The notes under the pieces were generated by a model. That model did no database searches, was not told where the DNA came from, and saw only the letters and a program-made list of their open reading frames with translations. From NCBI GenBank assembly GCA_051648405.1, contig JBOFFC010000134.1, forward strand, positions 1-64,000: a DNA stretch of 64,000 bases, written 5' to 3'. The stretch's first letter is position 1; the number at the start of each line of letters is the position of its first letter. This DNA comes from JBOFFC01 sp051648405. Its GTDB lineage: Bacteria > Planctomycetota > Planctomycetia > Pirellulales > Lacipirellulaceae. Made by a program: the position numbers and the translations under genes. This document shows positions 33,271-41,606 of the stretch, in pieces.

Positions 33271-33692
33271 TGCGCCGCGCACCCGCACACCACGTCACGG
33301 GCCGCCCGGTGGTCGAGCTCAACATGACGCCGATGATCGACGTCGTGTTCCTGCTGATCATCTTCTTCCTCGTGAGCAGCAACCTGTCGAAGAACGAGTC
33401 GCGTGTCGAGGTTGATCTCCCCGAGGCCTCGACGGGGGAAGCGTCGGGCCAAGAAGACGTTGCGCTGGTGGTCAACGTCACGGCCGGGGGCGAGACGACG
33501 CTCGGGGCCTTACGCGTCACGCCGGCGGAGCTGCTCGAGCGGCTGCGCGACGCGACTGCCGAGCGTGGCGCCCCGCCGCGGGTCCGCCTCCGCGGCGACC
33601 GCGCCGCGCCGTACGCCGCCGTGGAGCCGGCGCTCGCGGCCTGCGCCGAAGCGGGGATCACCGCGATCGACCTTGGTGTGCGCGGCCGCTGA
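33270..33692 (+). CDS. ExbD/TolR family protein (first copy)
   Basis: A 140-residue protein with short cytoplasmic N terminus, membrane helix MTPMIDVVFLLIIFFLVSS (the Asp in PMID is the proton-carrying residue of the family) and a periplasmic domain with VEVDLPEAS, VVNVTAGGETTLG and VRLRGDRAAPYAAVEPALAACAEAG. The domain matches the ExbD/TolR peptidoglycan- or partner-binding fold. Translationally coupled to the ExbB-like gene. A GTG three bases upstream is an alternative start. Confidence 0.93.
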   Translation: MRRAPAHHVTGRPVVELNMTPMIDVVFLLIIFFLVSSNLSKNESRVEVDLPEASTGEASGQEDVALVVNVTAGGETTLGALRVTPAELLERLRDATAERGAPPRVRLRGDRAAPYAAVEPALAACAEAGITAIDLGVRGR

Positions 33693-33733
33693 CAAACGCA
33701 AGCGCCGCGAGCAACCGACCTACGAAAGACGCC

Positions 33734-34228
33734 GTGCGAAGATCACTCCCACTGCCGTCGCGGCGCGCCGCCTTGAACGTGGCGATGACGCCGATGATCG
33801 ACGTCGTCTTCTTGCTCAACGTGTTCTTCCTGGTCGCCGCGTCGTTTCAGCAACGCGAAGCGGACCTCGCCGCAAGCGTGGTCGTTGAAGCAGAACCCGG
33901 GGCTGGCGCTTCGGTCCTCGCCCCCCCGGCGATCGATATCGACGAAGTCCTCGTGGCCGGCGTCCGGAACGGCGAACGAGTCGTCTGGACCGTGGGGGAA
34001 CGCCAAGCCGCGAGCCGCCAAGAGCTCACCGCGATTTTGCGCGAGGTGGCGACGATCGCCCGCGACCTGCCGGTGACGATCGAGGCCGGCCCCGACGTTC
34101 CGCTCGGCGCCGTGGTCGCGGCGTACGACGCGGCCCGCGCGGCCGGGTTCGACAACGTCCGCCTCGCGGCGTCGCGCGCGTCGATCGAAGGCGCGGCTGC
34201 GAAGCCTCCCGCCGGGGGATCGCCGTGA
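33734..34228 (+). CDS. ExbD/TolR family protein (second copy)
   Basis: A 164-residue relative of the preceding gene. It starts at GTG (VRRSLPLPSRRAAL) and has helix MTPMIDVVFLLNVFFLVAAS with the conserved proton-path Asp, then a periplasmic domain. The two paralogues keep the PMIDVVFLL core but differ in the rest, so they may form a heterodimer inside the ExbB pentamer. It overlaps the next gene by four bases (GTGA). Confidence 0.92.
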   Translation: MRRSLPLPSRRAALNVAMTPMIDVVFLLNVFFLVAASFQQREADLAASVVVEAEPGAGASVLAPPAIDIDEVLVAGVRNGERVVWTVGERQAASRQELTAILREVATIARDLPVTIEAGPDVPLGAVVAAYDAARAAGFDNVRLAASRASIEGAAAKPPAGGSP

Positions 34229-35673
34229 GACACGCTCGAATCGCGATCGCCGTTGGGCTGCTGGCGTGCGCAGCGAACGCGGTCAACGCCGCGACCTCGA
34301 ACGAGGAAGCTGCAAGGGCGGCGGAGCTCTACCGCGCTGGGGACCTCGCCCGCGCCGTCGAGGCGTTCGACAGCGCGGCGGGGATCGCGTTTCGGGAAGG
34401 CGCCAAGGGGCGGGCGCTCGACCTTGCGCTCGCCGCGGCCGAGACGCAGCGCACGCGCGGCGAGCTGCTGGACGCCTCGGAGCGGTTCCGCCGCGCGGCG
34501 CTCGTCTCGCCGAACGACCCCCGCGCCGCCGAAGCCCACCACACGGCGTGCGCGCTCGCCGCCGAGGCGCTCCGAAAGGGGCCGGCCGCCGACGCGCAGC
34601 TCGCGGCGTACGACGTGCTGCTCACCGAGCACGCGGCGGGCTGGCCCGACGCGCCGACCGCCGCCGACGCCGCGTGGCGCCGGGTCGAGCTGCTGGCGCC
34701 GCGCGGCAGGTGGGACGAGCTCCTGGCGCGAGTGCGACCGATTGCGCAACGCGACCCGCGACGCCCCCGAGCCGACGCGCTGCGAGTGCAAGCGTGCGAC
34801 GCCATCGCCCGCGCGGCGCGAGAGCAAGGGGACGCCGCGATCGAGCGCGTTGCGCGCGACGTCTCCGACGCGCTGCTGCCGATGATCGTCGGAAAGAGCA
34901 ACACGTGGCCTCGCTCGTGGAGCGACACGCAGCGTGCGGCGGCGGCGGCCCTGGCCGACGCGCACCTCGCGCGCGGCGCGGCGGGCGCCGAGTACGCCGC
35001 GCCGCTGCTGCGCGTCGCGCTGCAGGGGGCGCCCCCTCCCGAAGCGGCGTGGCGCGACCGCGCCGCCGCGCAGCTGGCCGTCGCCCTTGCGGCGACACGG
35101 AAACACGACGAAGCGGCCGAGTGCTTCGCGACCCTCGGCGTGACCGACACGCAGGCACGCGAGAAGCTCGCTGCGGCGCTGGGCAAGCGGCTTTCCGCCG
35201 CGCCGCCGAGGCTCTGGCCCGACGAGGCGCCGCGCCTCGCTAGGGCGCTGCGTGCGGCAGCGTCCGGAGCGCGCCCGGGGACCCCGGTCTCCGCGGCGGA
35301 AACCCGCGACCAAGCCGCCGCGCTCACAAGCCTGGGACGAGCCGACGAGGCCCTCGCGTTGCTCCGCGCGCGGGTCGAGCGCGACCCGCGCGACGCGCAA
35401 GCCGCGATCGACTACGCGCGGCTGCTGTCCGACTCCCCCGAAGCGAAGGACGTCCAAGCGGCGCTCGCCGTCTGGACGAACATCGAAGCCCGCTCTGCGC
35501 GCGGGGACGAGCCGTGGCGCGAAGCGCGGCTCGCCCGGCTTCGCTTGCTGCGGCGACTCGACCGCGACGAGCAGTTCCGGCGCCTGCTGGCGGTCACGCG
35601 GCTCCTCGCCCAACCCGAAGGGGACTTCGCCGAGCAACTCGACCGGGTCGCGAGCGAAGACGTTCCTCGGTAG
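34225..35673 (+). CDS. Exported TPR-like protein of the ExbBD operon
   Basis: The 482-residue product starts at GTG with a signal peptide (HARIAIAVGLLACAANAVNAA). It is almost entirely alpha-helical with repeated Ala/Arg-rich helix pairs such as EEAARAAELYRAGDLARAVEAF, LDLALAAAETQRTRGELLDA and TSLGRADEALALLRARVERDP, which fit tetratricopeptide repeats. TPR proteins serve as scaffolds; periplasmic location and operon position suggest that it joins the ExbBD/VWA machine to an outer-membrane or wall partner, much as TPR proteins do in Tol-like systems. No catalytic motif is seen. Confidence 0.78.
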   Translation: MRHARIAIAVGLLACAANAVNAATSNEEAARAAELYRAGDLARAVEAFDSAAGIAFREGAKGRALDLALAAAETQRTRGELLDASERFRRAALVSPNDPRAAEAHHTACALAAEALRKGPAADAQLAAYDVLLTEHAAGWPDAPTAADAAWRRVELLAPRGRWDELLARVRPIAQRDPRRPRADALRVQACDAIARAAREQGDAAIERVARDVSDALLPMIVGKSNTWPRSWSDTQRAAAAALADAHLARGAAGAEYAAPLLRVALQGAPPPEAAWRDRAAAQLAVALAATRKHDEAAECFATLGVTDTQAREKLAAALGKRLSAAPPRLWPDEAPRLARALRAAASGARPGTPVSAAETRDQAAALTSLGRADEALALLRARVERDPRDAQAAIDYARLLSDSPEAKDVQAALAVWTNIEARSARGDEPWREARLARLRLLRRLDRDEQFRRLLAVTRLLAQPEGDFAEQLDRVASEDVPR

Positions 35674-35717
35674 TCGCAGCATGGCGCGGTGCGCCCGACG
35701 GCGTCATGAAAAAAGCA

Positions 35718-35745
35718 AACGCCGCCGGCTTTCGCCGACGGCGTT
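35718..35745 (-). terminator. Intrinsic terminator
   Basis: The stem AACGCCG-C-CGG / CCG-A-CGGCGTT with a six-base loop is followed on the minus strand by GCTTTTTT. This is a classical Rho-independent terminator for the minus-strand gene at 35828-36187; it may also stop the plus-strand operon ending at 35673. Confidence 0.75.
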
Positions 35746-35827
35746 CGTGGGCGCCCAGCGGGGGGGGACCGCGGGCGCCGGGGGGGTTTGGTGCGTGGAC
35801 CGATCGGGGCCCACTACGCGACGGGTC

Positions 35828-36187
35828 TCACCACGGGGCGCGGACGTTGTAGACGCCGAACTGCGTCGTGTCCTGCGGCCAGACCGGGGTGTTCTGGAAC
35901 GGGCCGCCGAACGGACCTTGGCCCGGGTAGTTCCGCCCGAACTGGTGGTCCAGCCGCGAGACGCGGCTCGAGGCGACGCCCCACCGCCAGTTCGTCTGCA
36001 TGGTCGCAGTCGGCGGCACGACCATCGCCACCGGCTGGCCGTACTGCCCGTGGGCGTAGCCCGCGTTCCAGTTGTAGTTCTGCGCCCGATTGAGGGGCCA
36101 CATGTAAGGGTGCGCGTCGGCGACACCCGCGGCGAGGGCCGTCACGGCGATCGCCAGCGCGATCCACGGCCGAGGAACAGCACGCAT
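35828..36187 (-). CDS. Small exported Tyr/Asn/Pro-rich protein
   Basis: A 119-residue product with a signal peptide (MRAVPRPWIALAIAVTALAAGVADA) and a mature part rich in aromatic and polar residues (YMWPLNRAQNYNWNAGYAHG, NYPGQGPFGGPFQNTPVWP). No catalytic motif is present. Composition and size are like the neighbouring 36270-36713 product, and both may be surface or wall-associated. A terminator lies downstream. Function not recognised. Confidence 0.7.
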   Translation of the reverse strand: MRAVPRPWIALAIAVTALAAGVADAHPYMWPLNRAQNYNWNAGYAHGQYGQPVAMVVPPTATMQTNWRWGVASSRVSRLDHQFGRNYPGQGPFGGPFQNTPVWPQDTTQFGVYNVRAPW

Positions 36188-36269
36188 CGACGTGACTCCG
36201 GTTCGGGGAAACTCTGTTCGACTATACCGACGTTCAACCCACCCGCTGCGCGGCGACTCGGCCGGCGGC

Positions 36270-36713
36270 TCAGCGATAGAACGGGTAGCTCGGGGCGTAC
36301 TCGGTGTTCGCGAACGGCAGGTGCGGCCAGTGGCCCCTGCCGTGGTCGTAGAGGCCGAACGAAGCGGCCTGCAACAGCGTCCCCGAGGTGCCGTAGCGGA
36401 CCTTGGCCCGCGTCCACCCGGCGCCCGGGTTGTGCGTGTAGTACGAGCGATGGTGCTTGTACATGTACTCGTGCGGCATGAACGGCTGGTACGTCGTGTA
36501 GGTGTGCCCGACGTTCGCCGGCGTCGGCAGGGGCGAGACGTACATCTGCGCCGCCGTGCCGCTCGGTTGGGGCCCAACGTACGAGTTGTAGAACAGGTCG
36601 TTCGGCCGCTGGTAGCTGATGACCCGCTTCCCCTCCCAGCCGTGACCGGCGAAGGCGAGCGACGACGACAGGGCGGCGCTTGCCGCCACCAATCCCCACA
36701 GACGCGACTTCAT
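36270..36713 (-). CDS. Small exported His/Tyr-rich protein
   Basis: A 147-residue protein with a clear signal peptide (MKSRLWGLVAASAALSSSLAFA). The mature sequence has many Tyr, His, Pro and Gly residues (MPHEYMYKHHRSYYTHNPGAGW, then DHGRGHWPHLP). It has an excellent ribosome binding site, AAGGAGG six to seven bases before the ATG, one of the few strong ones in the window, suggesting high expression. It is upstream of and in line with the related small gene at 35828. Function unknown; metal binding through the His-rich part is only a guess. Confidence 0.72.
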   Translation of the reverse strand: MKSRLWGLVAASAALSSSLAFAGHGWEGKRVISYQRPNDLFYNSYVGPQPSGTAAQMYVSPLPTPANVGHTYTTYQPFMPHEYMYKHHRSYYTHNPGAGWTRAKVRYGTSGTLLQAASFGLYDHGRGHWPHLPFANTEYAPSYPFYR

Positions 36714-37000
36714 CGGAAGCCTCCTTGCTCCGCAGACGGAACCCCTTCCGCGAGTCGGGCCGACGCATTGCGTCCCCCCCCGACGGGTCGGCTGCCGAGC
36801 CGATCCCGACCGTTCGCTGGCATCCGTGCCCTGCCGGTCTGACGGAAGGATCGACCCGGCACGACCGCTGCGCCGATTGTTTTCGTGCTAGCCCTCACAG
36901 CCCGCACGACCGGCCCCCATGGAACGCCCGGCAGGGTCGGCGCCCCCCACGGGCGGGTATACTGATTGCTAGCCCCCTACCGCCCCTTCGCGAGGCACGC

Positions 37001-37657
37001 ATGGCGACCGCAAGCGTCCCGGCCACCACCGAGTGGACCGCCCAGAGCCTGTTCGAGCGCTTCGGCCCGATCCCGCTGGCGCGGGTCGTCACCCGCCCGC
37101 GCCCGGGGACGGCGACCATCGACGACGTGATCCGGCTCGAAGCCCAAGAGAACCGTTTGTGCGAACTGGTCGATGGCGTCCTGTTGGAGAAGGTCATGGG
37201 ATTTATTGAATCGCTCCTCGCCTTGCGGCTCGGCGCCCTGCTGACCGCGTTCGTCACCGAGCGGAAGCTCGGCATCACCGCCGGCGAGGCGGGGATGCTC
37301 CGGATCCTGCCCGACCAAGTGCGGATCCCGGACGTGTCGTTCATCTCGTGGGACCGGCTGGAGGGCTCCGGCTTCCCCGAACAGGCGGCGCCCGACCTGG
37401 CCCCTGACCTGGCGGTCGAGGTCCTCAGCGCCGGGAACACGGAGCGCGAGATGCGTCGCAAGCTCGACGAGTACTTCGAGGCCGGGGTGCGGCTGGTGTG
37501 GTACATCGACCCGGCGACGAAGACCGTGACCACCTATACGACTCCCGAACAGTCGGTCGTGCTGACTGTGGACGACAAGCTCACCGGCGGCGAGGTGCTG
37601 CCGGGCTTCGAGGCGAGCCTCCGCGAGCTGTTTGCGACGCCGACGAGGCCGGTGTGA
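37001..37657 (+). CDS. Uma2 family (DUF820) restriction-like endonuclease
   Basis: The 218-residue protein shows the Uma2 core: TIDDVIRLEAQENRLCELVDGVLLEK, VRIPDVSFIS, then PDLAVEVLSAGNTEREMRRKLDEYFEAGVRLVWYID in outline, which carries the PD-(D/E)xK type residues (PD-L-AVEV, later K). Uma2 proteins are abundant in cyanobacteria and planctomycetes and are predicted nucleases of unknown role. The ATG was chosen over an upstream extension that has no similarity. The gene starts just after a TATACT-containing stretch (36958-36963). Confidence 0.88.
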   Translation: MATASVPATTEWTAQSLFERFGPIPLARVVTRPRPGTATIDDVIRLEAQENRLCELVDGVLLEKVMGFIESLLALRLGALLTAFVTERKLGITAGEAGMLRILPDQVRIPDVSFISWDRLEGSGFPEQAAPDLAPDLAVEVLSAGNTEREMRRKLDEYFEAGVRLVWYIDPATKTVTTYTTPEQSVVLTVDDKLTGGEVLPGFEASLRELFATPTRPV

Positions 37658-37729
37658 TTGGAGCTGTCGCTGTACCTCAAGTCCGAAGTAGCAAGACATC
37701 GACTCCTTATCCTCGTAGGAATCCTCCAC

Positions 37730-38068
37730 ATGAATGCCCTCAAGTTCAACCGCGACCATCAGGCCGCCTTCTTCGCCCGTGCGCACATCGAAGCCGACCC
37801 TGCTATCTGCGAAGTCTGGCATGCTCTTGGAGGCGCCGGCGATCGCGAGGTTCGGCTCATTGAAGTGAACACGATGCTGGGGGCCCTGCGCGATGATTGC
37901 TTGGAGCCCATCGAGTTTACGATTGACCGTGGTCTAGAGACCATGCATCGCCTGTGTGTTCTCGACGTTACAGTAGACCAGTGGAATCGCATGCAGTCGA
38001 ACGCACTTTCTCCCCCGCTAGGCTGGTCGCTCGATGGCGCGGTTCGCGTACAGCCGCGTAGGCCATGA
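37730..38068 (+). CDS. Unknown protein coupled to a HEPN-like gene
   Basis: The 112-residue product starts MNALKFNRDHQAAFFARAHI after the good Shine-Dalgarno-like sequence AGGAATCCTCC. It has no signal peptide or membrane segment and contains ICEVWHALGGAG, VRLIEVNTMLGALRDDCLEPIEF and a VDQWNRMQS segment. I do not recognise a fold. The next gene overlaps by four bases (ATGA) and looks HEPN-like, so the two are likely made together. Codon use and base composition are less GC-biased than the neighbours, suggesting transfer. It lacks the GSxxxxDxD of MNT partners of HEPN proteins. Confidence 0.6.
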   Translation: MNALKFNRDHQAAFFARAHIEADPAICEVWHALGGAGDREVRLIEVNTMLGALRDDCLEPIEFTIDRGLETMHRLCVLDVTVDQWNRMQSNALSPPLGWSLDGAVRVQPRRP

Positions 38069-38574
38069 ACGAGCAGCAACGACTCTGGATCGCGCAGGCG
38101 CGATCGGACTACGCCGTTTTCATAACCCTTCGCGAGAGCGGCTCGCACCCATGCCATCTCCTGCACTACCTTCAGATGTCCACCGAGAAGCTGAGTAAGG
38201 CGTACGTCTGGCGTTCAGGGAAAGTTCCGAAGAAGAGTCACATCGGGTTCAGCGTCTTTCTGCGTAGTCTGCGCCACCTTCCAAGCGATCAAGATAGAGA
38301 GGTTGTCGCCTCGTCGCTCGGATTCAAGAGCTTCCGCGAGTTCAGCGAATGGGCCAAAGATGCAGCCCCCATCGCCAATGGGGTCGAACGGTTGGCACCG
38401 GCGCTTGCGGGCGACGGACCAAATCCTGAGTACCCGTGGCCACCCGGGGACCCGAGGTGGACTCCCGTCGAACACGAGTTCGACGTTTGGAGCGAGCTTA
38501 CGAACAAGCCCCGCGGACGGCAATTCCTGCAGGTACTCGGGCGTGCGATCGAGCGCTTCTCATCGTTCGCGTGA
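38065..38574 (+). CDS. HEPN-like domain protein
   Basis: A 169-residue helical protein. The N-terminal half (WIAQARSDYAVF, then HLLHYLQMSTEKLSKAYVW) follows the HEPN pattern: A-x-x-D-x-x-x-A-type helix, then C/H-x-x-x-x-x-Q-x-x-x-EK-x-x-KA. HEPN proteins are often toxins, RNases or their partners in defence and toxin-antitoxin modules. The usual late R-x4-6-H catalytic motif is not obvious. It overlaps the upstream gene by four bases and lies just before the topoisomerase VI B gene. The family call is moderate; the role is inference. Confidence 0.6.
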   Translation: MNEQQRLWIAQARSDYAVFITLRESGSHPCHLLHYLQMSTEKLSKAYVWRSGKVPKKSHIGFSVFLRSLRHLPSDQDREVVASSLGFKSFREFSEWAKDAAPIANGVERLAPALAGDGPNPEYPWPPGDPRWTPVEHEFDVWSELTNKPRGRQFLQVLGRAIERFSSFA

Positions 38575-38704
38575 CGGGAAACGTCGTGCCCGCCCCGACC
38601 CGCCCAACCTCGGGGCCCCCTTTCTGCCCGGGCGAGTTTCCCGTTTGATCGTGGCTCAGAAGCCCCGAACGCCCGCCCTGAGACCGACTCCCCGACGCCG
38701 CTCG

Positions 38705-40696
38705 ATGCCTGAAGCCGCCACCCCCCGCCGCAGCGACGCCACCAAGATGGCGGCCGCCCAGAAGGAGATCTCGGTCTCCGAGTTCTTCGCCAAGAACCGC
38801 CACCTGCTGGGGTTCGACAACCCTCGCAAGGCGCTGCTGACCACCGTCAAGGAAGCGGTCGACAACTCGCTCGACGCCTGCGAAGAAGCCGGCATCCTCC
38901 CGGAGATCTGGGTCCACATCGAGTCGGCCGGCCCCGGCAAGTACAAGGTCGGAGTCCAGGACAACGGCCCCGGGATCCTCAAGAAGCAGATCCCGCTGAT
39001 CTTCGGAAAGCTGCTCTACGGCTCGAAGTTCCACCGCCTGCGCCAGAGCCGCGGACAGCAGGGGATCGGCATCTCGGCCGCCGGAATGTACGGCGTGCAG
39101 ACCACCGGCAAGCCGGTGAAGATCATCTCGAAGGTCTCCAAGGGCAAACCGGCCCACTACTACGAGATCCAGATCGACACCAAGCGCAACGAGCCGCGGA
39201 TCCTCAACGGCAAGGGGGAAGGGATCGACATCCCGACCGGCGACAAGGGGTCGTCGTACATCAAGGAGCACGGCATCGAGTGGGTCGAGCAAGAGCACGG
39301 CACGCGCGTGACGATCGAGCTCGAGGCGAAGTTTGTCCGCGGCCGCGGGTCGGTCGATGAGTACCTCGAGCAGACGGCGATCGCCAACCCGCACGTCACG
39401 CTGCACTACATCGACCCCGAGGACTACCAGTACGACTACCAGCGCAGCGCCGATCAACTCCCGCCGGAGCCGAAGGAGATCAAGCCGCACCCCTACGGCA
39501 CCGAGCGCGGGCGGCTGGCGGCGATGCTCGAGGACTCGGAGTCGATGAGCGTCAGCGAGTTCTTCACGACGAAGTTCTCGCGCGTCACGCCTGCCGTGGC
39601 GAAGAAGCTCTGCGAGACGGCCCAGGTCAGCACCCGGACCAACGTCCACAAGGTCGCGCGGCCGCAGGCCGACAAGCTGTACGACGCGATCCAGGCGACG
39701 AAGATCTCCCCCCCGGCGACCGACTGCATCAGCCCGATCGGCGAGGACCTGATCCTCCGCGGCCTGCACCACGTCGTGCCGGGCGAGTTCTATTCCGCCG
39801 CGACACGCCCCCCGGCCGTCTACCGCGGCAACCCGTTCGTCGTCGAGGTGGGGCTCGCCTACGGCGGGTCGGCGCCGACGCAGAACGTCACCAAGGACCT
39901 GCTCGGTGAGCTACTCGACGAGACCGACGCCCGCACCGTGCGCCAGTTCCTGATCCACACCTTCAACGGCCTGGGGGCCGAGTCGGCCGACAAGATCGTC
40001 AAGGCCTCGGGCCTGAAGACGCGGCAGACCCCGTCGGGACTCAAGCCGAAGGAGCGCGACAAGCTGCTCGAGGCCATGAAGGGGGTCAACGTCGCCGAGG
40101 GGCAGTCGATGGAGGTGCTGCGGTACGCCAACCGCGTGCCGCTGCAGTTCCAGCAGGCGGCGTGCGCCGTCACGCAGACGGTGCTGACGACCAACTGGCG
40201 GAGCTACGGGCTCAGCCAGTCGCGCGGGGCGCTCCCCAAGGGGCCGGTCTCGCTGATGGTCCACATCGCCAGCGTGTGGGTCCCCTTCACCAGCGAGTCG
40301 AAGGAGGCGATCGCCCACTACCCGGAGATCCAGAAGGAGATCCGCCTCGGCCTGCAGTCGGTGGGGCGCAAGCTCGGCATGTACCTGCGCCGGCGGCTCA
40401 AGGTCAAGCAACAGTCGGACCGCCGCGAGGTCTTCTTGCGGTACCTGAAGGAGGTCTCCGGGGCGGTGAGTGTCATCAACGGCGCCGAGGTCAAGCCGCT
40501 GTACGAGCAACTGGTGCGCGTCGCGCAGAAGCACACTGCCGACGCCGACGTGAAGCTCGACGACCGCGGCCGCAAGGTCGAAGAGGACCCGACGAAGCTC
40601 GACCTCGGCGGGGCGGTGCTGATCGTGAACCCGGCGCACCACGAGGCGGCGATCAACCGCGTGGTGACGGCGCCGGCCGTGGCCGAAGGGGCGTAG
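38705..40696 (+). CDS. top6B: DNA topoisomerase VI subunit B
   Basis: Top6B is the ATPase half of the type IIB topoisomerase that passes one duplex through another. The 663 residues begin with a GHKL ATPase: TVKEAVDNSLDACEEAG (E50 and N54 of the N box), VQDNGPGI (86-91), RGQQGIGISAAGMYG lid. A helix-two-turn-helix region and a transducer domain with EVLRYANRVPLQF and NWRSYGLSQSRG follow. Length is close to or slightly over archaeal proteins. The ATG at 38705 is chosen; GTG 38651 and TTG 38645 are alternatives. Its A subunit lies 2.9 kb downstream rather than adjacent. This enzyme is mainly archaeal and plant, and uncommon in bacteria. Confidence 0.95.
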   Translation: MPEAATPRRSDATKMAAAQKEISVSEFFAKNRHLLGFDNPRKALLTTVKEAVDNSLDACEEAGILPEIWVHIESAGPGKYKVGVQDNGPGILKKQIPLIFGKLLYGSKFHRLRQSRGQQGIGISAAGMYGVQTTGKPVKIISKVSKGKPAHYYEIQIDTKRNEPRILNGKGEGIDIPTGDKGSSYIKEHGIEWVEQEHGTRVTIELEAKFVRGRGSVDEYLEQTAIANPHVTLHYIDPEDYQYDYQRSADQLPPEPKEIKPHPYGTERGRLAAMLEDSESMSVSEFFTTKFSRVTPAVAKKLCETAQVSTRTNVHKVARPQADKLYDAIQATKISPPATDCISPIGEDLILRGLHHVVPGEFYSAATRPPAVYRGNPFVVEVGLAYGGSAPTQNVTKDLLGELLDETDARTVRQFLIHTFNGLGAESADKIVKASGLKTRQTPSGLKPKERDKLLEAMKGVNVAEGQSMEVLRYANRVPLQFQQAACAVTQTVLTTNWRSYGLSQSRGALPKGPVSLMVHIASVWVPFTSESKEAIAHYPEIQKEIRLGLQSVGRKLGMYLRRRLKVKQQSDRREVFLRYLKEVSGAVSVINGAEVKPLYEQLVRVAQKHTADADVKLDDRGRKVEEDPTKLDLGGAVLIVNPAHHEAAINRVVTAPAVAEGA

Positions 40697-41090
40697 TTGA
40701 CGGCGCGGAGGGTGATCCGATCCGGGTTGCCGGCGAGAAGCCCTCCGAGGCCGTCGAAACGGGCGCCCCGCCGCCTTGTGACGCGTTTCCGGGGGGGGCG
40801 TGACGCGAATCGGTAGGGCCTCGCGCCGCGCCATGCCCACCGCGGCGTGCGGAGTGGCGCGAAAACGCTCAAGAGAACTGGACTGCGGGGGGGCGCCGCT
40901 GGTAATCTACGGGGTGTTTGGGGCACGCTTTGGGGATCAATCGCGACCGCGATCCCGTGTTGCCGAAACCTCTTCTCGTACGATTCCGTTTCTCTTCCCG
41001 TCCGCTCGGTCGGTCGTCTCCCTTATCAAGGGAGCCTCCGGCGCGGGCGCCATAAGAATGCTCACTTGCTCTCCGTCTTCGAGAGAGGGA
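40697..41090. other. Intergenic region with a short hairpin, no gene seen
   Basis: The 394 bases between top6B and the lipoprotein gene contain no credible reading frame. A perfect short hairpin, CTCCCTT-ATC-AAGGGAG (41018-41034), lies about 56 bases upstream of the next ATG. A GAGAGAGGGA ribosome binding site directly precedes that ATG. The rest is GC-rich without recognised motifs. Confidence 0.5.
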
Positions 41091-41549
41091 ATGACTCGCT
41101 TTGCGCGTTGTGTTTCGTGCTCTGCCCTCGTCGGGATGGTGGCTGTCCTTGTGAGCGGTTGCGGCGGGCCCGCCGGAGGGGGGGGTAAGGACCTCCAAAC
41201 ACGGCGTCAGCTTTCGCTTGTCGCGAGGGCCTACAGCGACTACCTCGCTCTCCACGGCAACGCCCCTCCGGCGAGCGAGGGGGCCTTTGTCGCGACGTTC
41301 GCCGACTACCAGCCCCAGCTCCAGGCGCTCGGCCTCGACGAACCGAGCGGCTTGCTCGTCTCGCCCCGGGACGGTCAGCCGTTTCTGGTCGCCTACGACG
41401 CGAAGACTTCCCGGCAGCGTGCCCCGTGGATCGCCGTCGAACGCGAGGGGGTCGAAGGCAAGCTCTTGGGAGTCCAGGCGCGTGGCGTTCTAGAGGAGGT
41501 GACTCCCGACCAACTCCCCGAAGCGATCCGGTCGGCGCTCGCCAAGTAG
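41091..41549 (+). CDS. Small lipoprotein upstream of a DUF1559 gene
   Basis: The 152-residue product has a lipoprotein signal (MTRFARCVSCSALVGMVAVLVSGC, lipobox LVSGC). A Gly-rich link (GGPAGGGGKD) leads to a small domain with LSLVARAYSDYLALHGNAPP, LDEPSGLLVSPRDGQPFLVAYD and WIAVEREGVEGKLLGVQARG. Proteins like this accompany DUF1559 genes in planctomycetes, often as a pair, as here: the DUF1559 gene follows by 57 bases. The purine-rich GAGAGAGGGA before the ATG is a good ribosome binding site. An anchoring or assembly role in the pseudopilus-like system is inference. Confidence 0.75.
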   Translation: MTRFARCVSCSALVGMVAVLVSGCGGPAGGGGKDLQTRRQLSLVARAYSDYLALHGNAPPASEGAFVATFADYQPQLQALGLDEPSGLLVSPRDGQPFLVAYDAKTSRQRAPWIAVEREGVEGKLLGVQARGVLEEVTPDQLPEAIRSALAK

Positions 41550-41606
41550 TTCGCTCTTCGTTCTCTTTTCTTCACCGGCGTCGTCCAACATCTCGGAAGC
41601 CTCCCC

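Noticed and set aside
33847..35682. 611-codon minus-strand open frame
   Set aside because: Antisense to ExbD and TPR genes; no start signal or motif.
37730..38574. MNT-HEPN toxin-antitoxin assignment
   Set aside because: The first gene lacks the nucleotidyltransferase GSxxxxDxD pattern, so only a HEPN-like call is made for the second.
38303..38704. N-terminal extension of top6B
   Set aside because: It would overlap the HEPN-like gene in another frame and lacks topoisomerase similarity; the protein is complete from 38705.
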